Shown piece after piece: positions 1 to 6,655 of a stretch of 18,304 nt of DNA. The stretch lies in NCBI GenBank assembly GCA_910577085.1, contig CAJTLE010000052.1:1-18304 (forward strand), read 5' to 3'. This DNA is from an uncultured Allobaculum sp. (lineage in GTDB: Bacteria > Bacillota_I > Bacilli_A > Erysipelotrichales > Erysipelotrichaceae). Position numbers and translations under genes: made by a program. Position 1 is the stretch's first letter. Every line of letters starts with the position of its first letter. The notes under the pieces were generated by a model. That model was given only the letters and a program-made list of their open reading frames with translations, was not told where the DNA came from and ran no database searches.

Positions 1-126
1 GCGGGGCTTAGATAAGGATCTTGTATCTTAACCCTTCTCCCGCCGGCTAATGCCGAACACTGTTCGCAGACAGGGATGTAACCGTTTTATCCTATCAGGG
101 ATAAAACAACCTCATTTAACGAAGGG
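1..126 (+). ncRNA. Putative omega (guide) RNA 3' scaffold, partial, left element
   Basis: Seen directly: a hairpin at 44-55 (CGGC-TAAT-GCCG), a second at 54-66 (CGAAC-ACT-GTTCG), and a third with a perfect 9-bp stem at 84-92/99-107 (GTTTTATCC ... GGATAAAAC, loop TATCAG). The other copy at 519-688 has the first two hairpins unchanged and a weaker form of the third. TnpB-family nucleases are known to use an RNA made from the element's 3' end, with the guide read from flanking DNA. By that logic the guide here would start near 127 and be close to GTTCTGGTACTTCAACGACA. Expression is inferred. Confidence 0.5.
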
Positions 127-127
127 G
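1..127 (+). mobile_element. Right (3') end of a TnpB-type element that begins before the window
   Basis: This stretch matches, in the same order and spacing, the 3' end of the complete TnpB element that lies at 519-2362 on the opposite strand. Shared blocks are GCGGGRCTTAGATAAG, TTAACCCTTC, a 30-base identical block at 40-69, TTTTATCC and CTCATTTANNGAAGGG, where similarity stops at about 126. Its transposase or TnpB gene would lie left of position 1 and cannot be seen. The two ends face each other and trap a surface-protein fragment between them. The exact last base of the element is uncertain by a few bases. Confidence 0.6.
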
Positions 128-518
128 TTCTGGTACTTCAACGACACCGGCTCAGGAAAAACTCACCGTGTTGTATGCAAACCGAAATGAATATAAGCCA
201 GGCGAAAAAGCCATCATCCTCCTGGTCTATGATCCATCAAAGGACGATGGTCAGTCTCCAAAATGGCAGATGACCAGTAAAAAACTTGAAAGCGGCGAAA
301 GCGGACTTTTAACCAACGAGAATGATTTCAAGGAAGAAACAGCTGAAATGACAGAAGGAAAATCCTCAAAGTACGTTGAGGTCACTTCGGATGAGCCAGC
401 CCTTGTTTCGGTTTCCTGCACCTACAAAGGAACAAAATACTCCTTTGAGTTAACCTTCAAAGAAGATGCAAAATCCAATACTACAAATTCAGATAAAAAG
501 GGGAACGAAGTTCCTATG
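120..518 (+). pseudogene. Surface-protein fragment (Ig-like region), bounded by two TnpB elements
   Basis: This is an open frame with no in-frame stop from 120 to 518, about 133 codons. A GTG at 168 could serve as a start, but no ribosome binding site precedes it and the frame stays open upstream to the element boundary, so this is an internal piece of a larger gene. The fragment starts with a Thr/Pro linker (TSTTPAQEK) and continues as a beta-rich segment (YANRNEYKPGEKAI ... VEVTSDEPALVSVSCTY) like bacterial Ig-type repeats. It then passes through a low-complexity Asn/Asp/Lys linker into EVPM. After ATG at 516-518 the sequence becomes element DNA, which adds LPSINE and a stop. The C-terminal part of the same protein resumes at 2363. 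Specific function is unknown; export and wall attachment are inferred from the repeats. Confidence 0.6.
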
Positions 519-860
519 CTCCCTTCAATAAATGAGTAGAATTTGTCCTTGGAGGGATAAAATGTACTCACTCCTGCCTGCGAACAGTGTTCGGCATTAG
601 CCGGCGGTCGAAGGGTTAAATTGAATGGTGATCCAAAGCCTTGTCTTTTGGACTCCACTCTGAATCTTCAATCTTATCTAAGTCCCGCTTTACGCGCCGC
701 ACTTTCCGGGGAAAGTACAGCTTGTAATTTTAAGGGGCATACCCCAATCTCGCAGAATTGGTCCCCCTCAAAGCCCGTCCGGTGCGGTACAGGCCTGAGT
801 TTTAAGAAACCCGAAGATTTCACAAAACAGCTCCGGCCGGGCTTGATGAAAGCTCGGACA
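519..860 (-). ncRNA. Putative omega (guide) RNA, complete copy, downstream of tnpB
   Basis: About 340 nt between the tnpB stop region and the right end is dense in short hairpins. Examples are ACTTTC/GAAAGT (701-716), GGGG-CATA-CCCC (734-745), the conserved pair CGGC-TAAT-GCCG and CGAAC-ACT-GTTCG (within 578-607), and an imperfect TTTTATCC hairpin (about 541-561). Between GCGGGACTTAGATAAG (673-688) and TTAACCCTTC (610-619) it carries a long stem: ATTGAA/TTCAAT outside and TCCAAA/TTTGGA inside. The left-window copy has only a short stem there. A length-variable stem between fixed blocks is typical of structured RNA. The guide would be read from 518 downward, CATAGGAACTTCGTTCCCCT. The 5' limit is not known. 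Confidence 0.5.
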
Positions 861-973
861 GTCATTATGGCTGTCTATTTATTTGTTTACTTGGTTAGTT
901 TGGGAGTTATGGTGTTACTTGTTTTACTTCTTGTTTTGTTGCCTGCTGATTCTTTAACTGCTCGATTCTCTCT

Positions 974-2350
974 TCATAAAGCTTCATAAAGCTTCTTAAT
1001 GCTCTCTCGGGGAGTCCATTTGGTGATTTCCGGATGATTCTCATAAATCCATACAAGATTGGACGCCGCATTGATATCGGCGTTCATTTCTTTGTGTACA
1101 GGACAAAACGCCTTTTCATGAGCTGATTTGTCGCGGGTAACTTTTGCTCCGCAGATGTGGCAGTACTGGGAACTGTAGGCCTGGTTGACATACGAGACTC
1201 CGATCTCCTTCAGGCCGGCTTTGTATTCGATTCTCTCCTGCAGGACACCATACATCCATTCCGAAAGCAGGCGGTTCATTCGCTTATACTTGCTGGCCGC
1301 CCCTCGGATATCCAGATCTTCCATCACAATATGACCAATATTCTGATCTGTCTTCAGGACCAAAGCGATTTCTTCGTTGATCAGGCATTCCAGGTGGACC
1401 TGGATCTTTCTGGACTGGCGGGCAAAGGACTTTCTACCGCGGGTATTGTTCTTTCTGATCCTTTCTGCTTTGCGCAAAAGCGAGTATGTTCGTTCTTCGC
1501 AGGCTTTCTTTTCCTGAGGGGCAAGATCCGGTTTTTTAGATGCACACTTCTCCAGGCCAGCCTGCTTTAAAAGATTTTTTCTTCGATCCCGCATCCGGTT
1601 TCTCTGAACTCCTCGGGCACTCAGAAAATCAGAAGCAGGATAAAAGCATTCTTTGTAAGTTCTTTGGTCTAAAGTTTCAGCCGCCTTGCTCTTCTTTTTG
1701 AGCAATGCCTGCTTTTTATCTTCAGTTTTCTTCTTTTTAAGTTCAGCAGACAAAATATTATTGGAAGTGCTGAGCAAAGAAGTAATTCCAGCATCTACGC
1801 CAACGTTCTTCTCTGACTTGGAAGGATGGTTTCTTACTTCGACAAGTCTCTGGAAGACCAGGCGGTTTTTTTCACGGTTATAGAGCACAGTGAGGTTGCC
1901 TCTGGTCTTTTCTTTTTTGGATGTATAGAAAATCCCCCGAAGTTTGACTTCAAACGGCTCCTGGTTTCCTAACCCCATCAGCTGAATGATGGTTGTATTC
2001 TCTTCATGACGGATTGTATAACCGTTTTTATCAATTTTCATCCAGCTGCCTCTGTTGGTATGAACTGGTTTATGGTACTGTCGATATCTTCTTGCCGCAT
2101 GGGTGAGAAGCCGGTGGATTCTGGCAGGATCGCATTTTTTCAGACGGCCAGCGATATCTTTATTGGAAATCTCCAGAGATTCAAACCGATGATTCCAAAG
2201 GATTGGTTTAAAAAGTGAAGGCGTTTTGACCACGTAAAAAACAACTGAGGATTCCTGGGGATTCATCTTATACTTCGTATAGAGTTCATCCTTGATTCGG
2301 CGAATAATCTCTTCATCCATAAACTTACGGCTTGCGATGATATACTTCAT
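974..2350 (-). CDS. tnpB: TnpB family RNA-guided nuclease (transposon accessory protein)
   Basis: The protein is 458 aa from the ATG at 2350. An upstream ATG at 2395 is rejected because those codons lie in the interrupted surface gene. RuvC-like residues are intact: Asp186 in VGVDAGITSL, Glu344 in IVMEDLDI and Asp425 in NADINAASN. The zinc ribbon reads CHICG (Cys397, Cys400), then FCPVH (Cys416, His419), so the last ligand is His rather than the common Cys. Family members cleave DNA guided by an RNA from the element's 3' end and help retain the element after transposition. The first ~110 residues lack the usual KxYKFRLYP-type opening, and the Lys/Arg-rich stretch between the first two RuvC motifs is long (about residues 200-330). 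No clear ribosome binding site precedes 2350. Nuclease activity is plausible but unproven. Confidence 0.85.
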   Translation of the reverse strand: MKYIIASRKFMDEEIIRRIKDELYTKYKMNPQESSVVFYVVKTPSLFKPILWNHRFESLEISNKDIAGRLKKCDPARIHRLLTHAARRYRQYHKPVHTNRGSWMKIDKNGYTIRHEENTTIIQLMGLGNQEPFEVKLRGIFYTSKKEKTRGNLTVLYNREKNRLVFQRLVEVRNHPSKSEKNVGVDAGITSLLSTSNNILSAELKKKKTEDKKQALLKKKSKAAETLDQRTYKECFYPASDFLSARGVQRNRMRDRRKNLLKQAGLEKCASKKPDLAPQEKKACEERTYSLLRKAERIRKNNTRGRKSFARQSRKIQVHLECLINEEIALVLKTDQNIGHIVMEDLDIRGAASKYKRMNRLLSEWMYGVLQERIEYKAGLKEIGVSYVNQAYSSQYCHICGAKVTRDKSAHEKAFCPVHKEMNADINAASNLVWIYENHPEITKWTPRESIKKLYEAL

Positions 2351-2362
2351 AGCGGATGTCCA

Positions 2363-2758
2363 GAGCGTCTGTACAATCCAAATTCTGGTGAGCATTTCTA
2401 TACCGAAGACAAAGTAGAAACGATCAATCTGATTGGTGCGGGCTGGATCTATGAGGGCGTAGGCTGGATTGGCTCATCGACTGATGATTCGGTTTACCGT
2501 CTGTACAATCCAAATTCCGGCGATCATCATTACACAATGGATGAAGATGAAAAGGATGGACTGGTTTCTCTTGGATGGAAGTATGAAGGCGTAGGCTGGA
2601 AATCTTCAACCAGTTCAAAAGCGGTACCGGTGTATCGTCAATACAACCCGAACGCCAAAACCGGCAGCCATAACTATACAACCAGTGCATCCGAAGCCCA
2701 GTATCTGGTTTCCGTCGGCTGGAAAGACGAAGGAACTGGCTGGAAAGCTCTGCGCTGA
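2363..2758 (+). pseudogene. C-terminal part of the interrupted surface protein, three GW-rich repeats (DUF5648-like)
   Basis: The frame is open from the element junction to TGA at 2756-2758, about 131 codons. It encodes three tandem repeats of about 45 aa: RLYNPNSGEHFYT ... GWIYEGVGW, YRLYNPNSGDHHYT ... GWKYEGVGW, and YRQYNPNAKTGSHNYT ... GWKDEGTGW, ending ALR. I recognise this as the repeat often called DUF5648, common at the ends of secreted Firmicutes proteins. The first repeat lacks only its usual leading V-P-x-Y, and VPM ends the piece at 518, so both pieces belong to one gene. There is no start codon or ribosome binding site here, so this half is probably not translated. Confidence 0.75.
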
Positions 2759-2918
2759 CAGGGGTTGTGATATAAGCGGTAAACAGGAATTCGGTCAAAC
2801 AGAGATTTAAATAAGATTTTTCTAAAGAACAGGACGATAGTCAAGGTCTTTGTTTGTGGTTAGAAACCTCTTCCCAGATTAGATTCGGTGATTGAGGTCC
2901 ATATCTATTTGTTTTTAG

Positions 2919-2956
2919 AGCTTGAAGTCTCCCTGGTGAGGATTCAAGCTTTTTTA
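2919..2956 (+). terminator. Rho-independent terminator after the surface-protein gene
   Basis: An 8-bp stem AGCTTGAA (2919-2926) / TTCAAGCT (2943-2950) is followed by TTTTTA on the + strand. Read on the - strand there is no U-run after the stem, so it does not also serve the AraC gene. The stretch 2759-2918 holds no gene I can support. Confidence 0.75.
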
Positions 2957-2989
2957 TGCGCTTTTGGCACCCACATATTCTGATCGTGT

Positions 2990-3976
2990 TTAATCAGTTA
3001 CGGATTTTTCAGGGGATTCTTTTGCGTGCAGCTTTCGAAATTCACTGGGTGAAATCCCATAGGCCTGTTTAAAGGCTCTGAAAAAGGAAGAGTAGTCGGT
3101 AAACCCAGAACGTTTATGAACTTCATTTAAGGGAACGTTGTTCAGGATTAAGGACTGTGCTGTGATCAGCCGTCGTTGAATCACATAGCGATAAAAGCTG
3201 ATCCCAAGTTTCTGACGGAAGGTCTGACTGATTTTACTTTCGCTGACCCAGAATCGCTTGGCGACGGAAGCCAGGGTGATCGTCTCTTCCAGATGGGATT
3301 CGATATAAGCCAGCATCTGTTCCAGAAGCTGTGGCTCTTCCGCTTTTGCAAGCGGCAAGTCTTCCTGAGAAGAGATGGCCCGGGCAAGTAAAGTCAGCAG
3401 AACAACCGTATTTCCTGCCGCAACTGCTTCCCATCCTGACAGGCGATGCATAGCTTCTTCCACGCTGGCATGGATATTATTTCCAAGCAGTTCCCAGGAT
3501 GTACCGGCTGTGCGAAGCAGAATTGGTTTTTGCCAGTCGATGGCAAAAGGGAATGGGAAAGTACTGGCAAGTTTTGACACAAACTCACGGCTCATCCAGA
3601 CCATATCACAGCGGCAGGGTTCTTTGATATGGCTATGGCTGGCAAGAATTGGCTGATGGTTGACGCCTGGGGGAGCCAGAACCAGATCTCCCTTCTGAAT
3701 ACTATAGCGTTCTGACCCTAACAGATATTCCATCCCGCAATTGTTGCGAAAGTAGATCAGTTCATAAAATCCATGGCTGTGCAAAGGGACCTGTCCGCTT
3801 TCCATACTTTCGTGCCGGTAAGCATCGACATAGCGGCGTGACATTTCAAGTTCCTGGTACAGTTCCTTCCAGTTCATGCCTTTTTCTTCTACTTTCTGTT
3901 TCAGCTGATCCAGTTTTTGCTGCGGATTCTCATCGGTAATGCTCGCCGAAAGACGGCTCATTTCATCCAGCTTCAT
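2990..3976 (-). CDS. AraC family transcriptional regulator
   Basis: 328 aa. The N-terminal half is a cupin-type sensor domain (about 55-120: HSHGFYELIYF ... YSIQKGDLVLAPPGVNH) with His residues typical of AraC sensor folds. The C-terminal ~100 residues form the double helix-turn-helix domain (LASVAKRFWVSESKISQTFRQKLG, then SGFTDYSSFFRAFKQAYGISPSEFRK). The ATG at 3976 is preceded by AAAGGA at good spacing. The gene is divergent from the reductase at 4200 across a 223-bp gap, so the simplest inference is that it controls that reductase and itself. The effector is not readable from sequence. If the reductase acts on bile pigments or a plant or bile acid, its substrate is a natural candidate. Confidence 0.9.
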   Translation of the reverse strand: MKLDEMSRLSASITDENPQQKLDQLKQKVEEKGMNWKELYQELEMSRRYVDAYRHESMESGQVPLHSHGFYELIYFRNNCGMEYLLGSERYSIQKGDLVLAPPGVNHQPILASHSHIKEPCRCDMVWMSREFVSKLASTFPFPFAIDWQKPILLRTAGTSWELLGNNIHASVEEAMHRLSGWEAVAAGNTVVLLTLLARAISSQEDLPLAKAEEPQLLEQMLAYIESHLEETITLASVAKRFWVSESKISQTFRQKLGISFYRYVIQRRLITAQSLILNNVPLNEVHKRSGFTDYSSFFRAFKQAYGISPSEFRKLHAKESPEKSVTD

Positions 3977-4059
3977 AGAGGGTTCCTTTCTAGGCCTTCC
4001 AGCGGTTCTACGAATACGAAAGAAGAATATGTTGGAATAACAATCTTATTAGACGTATT

Positions 4060-4075
4060 TGCAATGGTAATTGCA
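4060..4075. promoter_or_regulatory. Dyad in the araC/reductase divergent promoter region
   Basis: A perfect inverted repeat, TGCAAT-GGTA-ATTGCA, sits near the middle of the 3977-4199 intergenic region. On the - strand a plausible promoter for the regulator overlaps it (TTACCA, 16 bp, TAAGAT). AraC proteins usually bind direct repeats, so this dyad could equally be the site of another factor. The rest of the intergenic region is AT-rich without an obvious gene. Confidence 0.35.
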
Positions 4076-4199
4076 TATCTCTTCTGTTAATTTTTAAACA
4101 TTGAAAGACACGGTGTCAAACAGCTCGAATTACTTTTCAGGGTTTTGAGTTTGATGGTGCTGATTGATCACCATGATGTCCAGGAAAGGGTTAAACTCT

Positions 4200-6218
4200 A
4201 TGAGCAAAAATTCTCCTCTGCTTCAGCCTCTTATGGTCGGCAGACATACATTAAAGAACCGGATCATGTTCCCACCTCTGACAACCGGTTATGAAGAACG
4301 TGACGGATCCATTGGCCCACGCAGTTTTTATTTCTATGAGCGTCTGGCCAAAGGCGGCGTTGGGTATATCGCCATTGGTGATGTAGCCCCAGTCAACACC
4401 GCTTCTCCTACCCCAAAACTTTGCGATGACAGACAGATTCCATCATTTAAAAAGCTGGCCGATGCCGTCCATAATTATGATTCCAAACTGGCTCTGCAGA
4501 TTTTCCATCCGGAATACGATGTACCCGGAGTTGGCAGGATGATCGTAGGTTCCATGATGGCCGCCAAAGCCGCCCAGGCTGCAAAAGAAGCCGGAGATCT
4601 GGACACCTTCAAGACCAAAATGGCGGAATCCAATGAAATTCGCAATCAAGCCTATTCCAAGCTTCATCACGACATGCTTCATTTTGCCTCAGAAGCAACA
4701 GTTGACCAGCTGAATGACATCCGCAATGCCATGGCAGACTGCGCTGCAAGAGCCGCAAAGGCGGATGTTGATGCCATTGAAGTTCATGGCGATCGCCTGG
4801 TTGGATCTCTTTGTTCTGAAATCATCAACAAACGCCAGGATGAATACGGTGGAAGTTTTGAAAACCGTGTCCGCTTTGCCCTTGAAGTCGTGAGATCCAT
4901 TAAGGAAGCTGCGCCGGATCTGATTCTGGAATACAAGCTTCCTGTGATCACGGTCAATCCTGACGGCTCCCTGCGAGGCAAGGGGGGACTGAAACCGGAA
5001 GAGGCTAAGAAATTTGCAGTCATGCTGGAAGAAGCTGGCGTCGATCTGATTCAGGTGGCACAGGCAAACCATACAGGCAACATGGGCGATACCATTCCTC
5101 CTATGGGCACCATTGACTACTGCTGGACACTGCCGGTTGCAGAAGAAGTCAAGAAACTTGTCTCCATCCCTGTAGCTACAGTCGGCCGCGTCGTGACGGT
5201 AGAGCGCGGTGAGGAAATCCTGAACAACAATCAGGCGGATTTGATTGGATATGGACGTTCTCTTCTCACAGATCCTGATAGTGCACTGAAGGTAGAGCGT
5301 GATGAACCAATCCGTACGTGCCTGAACTGCAATAAGGGATGTGTCGATGCGATCTCTGACAGAAAGTACGCTTCCTGCATTCTGAACGCTGAAAATGGAA
5401 ATGAAGAAACTGTCTTCATTAAACCCGGAGAAGGGAAGAAAGAAGTTGTTGTCGTTGGTGCTGGTATTGCCGGGCTGGAAGCTGCCCGCGTTGCAGCCAG
5501 ACGCGGATATCATGTCACCGTTTACGAAACAGCAGACAAAATGGGAGGACAGATCCTTCTGGCTGCCCAGCCACCTAGAAAGAGTGAGATTCTGCGTGCT
5601 GTTGAATACTATGAGCAGATTCTTCCTGCCCTTGGTGTTGAAGTGAAACTTGGTACTCCGTGCACTCTGGAAGATATGAATGCAGCGGATGGCGTGATTG
5701 TTGCGGTTGGTGCCCAGAATATTACTCTTCCTGTTCAAGGTGCAGATGGCGAGAATGTTGTTTCTGCCTGGGATGTTCTGGCTGGCAAGGTCCATCCGAC
5801 TGGCAAATGTGCTGTGATTGGTGGAGGACTTGTCGGAACGGAAACGGCAGAATACCTGCTCGAACATGGCTGCCAGGCAGCAATCGTCGAAATGCTTGAT
5901 CAGATCGCTGCTGGAGAATCCAGCACAATCCTGCCACTCATTGAGAAAGATTTTGCTGACCATAACGTTGAAGAATTTGTCAAAACACAAGTAACTGCCA
6001 TCACCCCCGAAGGTGTTGAAGCTGTGAATACGGAGACGAAGGAACCTGTTTTCATTCCATGTGATTTTGTCGTAATGGCTGTTGGTTCCAGAAAAGCAGC
6101 GTTCTCTGTAGAAGGAGTGAATGTTCCTGTTCAGTTTGCAGGGGACTGCTCTGGCGAGAGAACGGCGAGCATTGCAGAAGCTGTCCGCGGTGGTTATCAC
6201 GCAGCCAACGAAATTTGA
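4200..6218 (+). CDS. FMN/4Fe-4S/FAD enoate-reductase family enzyme; candidate long-form bilirubin reductase BilR
   Basis: 672 aa from ATG 4200, chosen because AGGAAAGGG (4182-4190) precedes it at 9 bp; the in-frame ATG at 4164 has no such site. Domains: an Old-Yellow-Enzyme TIM barrel binding FMN (about 1-340, LKNRIMFPPLTTG, NKRQDEYGGSFENR); a 4Fe-4S cluster (Cys374, Cys377, Cys381, Cys393); and an FAD/NAD(P)H domain with GxGxxG at 420-425 and 541-546. The 2,4-dienoyl-CoA reductase, BaiCD and 2-enoate reductase share this plan and pass hydride from NAD(P)H through FAD and Fe-S to FMN. Unusually, the barrel reads IEVHGDRLVGS (196-199 HGDR) where relatives have HGAHGYL. I recall HGDR as the marker of gut bilirubin reductases, which make urobilinogen. 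The LHHDMLHF segment before it also fits my memory of that clade. The family is certain; the substrate is a reasoned guess. A terminator follows, so it is monocistronic. Confidence 0.9.
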   Translation: MSKNSPLLQPLMVGRHTLKNRIMFPPLTTGYEERDGSIGPRSFYFYERLAKGGVGYIAIGDVAPVNTASPTPKLCDDRQIPSFKKLADAVHNYDSKLALQIFHPEYDVPGVGRMIVGSMMAAKAAQAAKEAGDLDTFKTKMAESNEIRNQAYSKLHHDMLHFASEATVDQLNDIRNAMADCAARAAKADVDAIEVHGDRLVGSLCSEIINKRQDEYGGSFENRVRFALEVVRSIKEAAPDLILEYKLPVITVNPDGSLRGKGGLKPEEAKKFAVMLEEAGVDLIQVAQANHTGNMGDTIPPMGTIDYCWTLPVAEEVKKLVSIPVATVGRVVTVERGEEILNNNQADLIGYGRSLLTDPDSALKVERDEPIRTCLNCNKGCVDAISDRKYASCILNAENGNEETVFIKPGEGKKEVVVVGAGIAGLEAARVAARRGYHVTVYETADKMGGQILLAAQPPRKSEILRAVEYYEQILPALGVEVKLGTPCTLEDMNAADGVIVAVGAQNITLPVQGADGENVVSAWDVLAGKVHPTGKCAVIGGGLVGTETAEYLLEHGCQAAIVEMLDQIAAGESSTILPLIEKDFADHNVEEFVKTQVTAITPEGVEAVNTETKEPVFIPCDFVVMAVGSRKAAFSVEGVNVPVQFAGDCSGERTASIAEAVRGGYHAANEI

Positions 6219-6299
6219 AACTGACTCAGCTTCATCAATTTAAATATGAGGAGCAGAAAACCTGCTTCTTTCAGGGAAATCAGTCGTCAGTTGTCACTT

Positions 6300-6333
6300 C
6301 AGACAGCTGTGACGCTTCTGGTTTCCTTTTTTT
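6300..6333 (+). terminator. Probable terminator of the reductase gene
   Basis: A stem CAGA-(C)-AGC / GCT-TCTG with loop TGTGAC (6300-6320) is followed by TTTCC and seven T (6327-6333). A shorter hairpin AGCAG-AAAAC-CTGCT at 6252-6266, followed by a weak TTCTTTC, may assist. The stem has one bulged base, so strength is uncertain. Confidence 0.5.
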
Positions 6334-6457
6334 GTTGGCAAATTTACCGTTGCCGGGATCTTAACCTCAAAAGCCCAGATTTCTGATGCGAAAACTCAGG
6401 ATTCATGAACCGAATTTTTTAGAATATCGATCTAAAACATCGGATTTTTAATCTCAT

Positions 6458-6517
6458 CAGTATAGCCTGAATCCCAAAGCCGGCAGCAATAATTTCACAA
6501 CTTCGGTATATAAAAAC
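6458..6517 (+). pseudogene. Fossil of a surface-protein repeat (DUF5648-like)
   Basis: Read from 6458 the codons give QYSLNPKAGSNNFTTSVYKN. This lines up with the last repeat of the surface protein at 2363-2758 (QYNPNAKTGSHNYTTSASEA). No start, no further repeat and no long frame surround it, and a stop lies close upstream in this frame. It is best explained as the remains of a second, deleted gene of the same family. Otherwise the 437-bp gap 6219-6655 holds only terminators. Confidence 0.4.
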
Positions 6518-6544
6518 AACCGCCCTCACGAAAAGAGCGGTTGT
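6511..6544 (-). terminator. Rho-independent terminator of the ferritin gene
   Basis: On the - strand an 8-bp perfect stem ACAACCGC / GCGGTTGT (6537-6544 and 6516-6523) is followed by TTTTTATA. It lies about 110 bp past the ferritin stop codon. Confidence 0.8.
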
Positions 6545-6655
6545 CTGTGGTGCTGATTATCAGATTTGTTGATTCCCGGGCCTGTTGAGTACTGTATCCA
6601 TTTGTACTGGAAACCGATCTGTGTTTTGCGGCTGGAAAAGTCCAGACCGTTCCGA

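Larger units (their letters stand above)
519..2362 (-). mobile_element. TnpB-bearing IS200/IS605- or IS1341-like element inserted in the surface-protein gene
   Basis: The element is about 1.84 kb and holds one tnpB gene (974-2350) plus a structured 3' region (about 519-860). No TnpA Y1 transposase is present inside it, as in IS1341-type elements. The right end is set by loss of similarity with the left-window copy just after GAAGGG and by the point where the surface protein is broken (after ATG 516-518). The left end is set by the resumption of the repeat RLYNPNSG at 2366, only about 13 bp before the TnpB start codon. No target duplication is evident, as expected for IS200/IS605-type insertion. 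Boundaries are good to a few bases. The very short left end suggests either compact organisation or loss of left-end sequence. Confidence 0.65.

Noticed and set aside
621..989. A 122-codon + frame with a hydrophobic end, downstream of the surface fragment
   Set aside because: It runs antisense through the structured guide-RNA region and the tnpB stop. The hydrophobic tail comes from a T-rich stretch, and the start lacks a ribosome binding site.
2351..2395. A 15-codon N-terminal extension of TnpB (ATG at 2395)
   Set aside because: These bases encode the interrupted surface-protein repeat on the other strand, so they are outside the element.
4689..6200. A 503-codon open frame on the - strand inside the reductase gene
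   Set aside because: It is fully antisense to a well-supported enzyme, has no family motif and reads as a Ser/Asn/Phe-rich shadow of its codon pattern.
4200..6218. Naming the reductase FadH or BaiCD outright
   Set aside because: The domain plan fits, but the HGDR segment in place of HGAH argues against those enzymes. Substrate cannot be settled from sequence alone.
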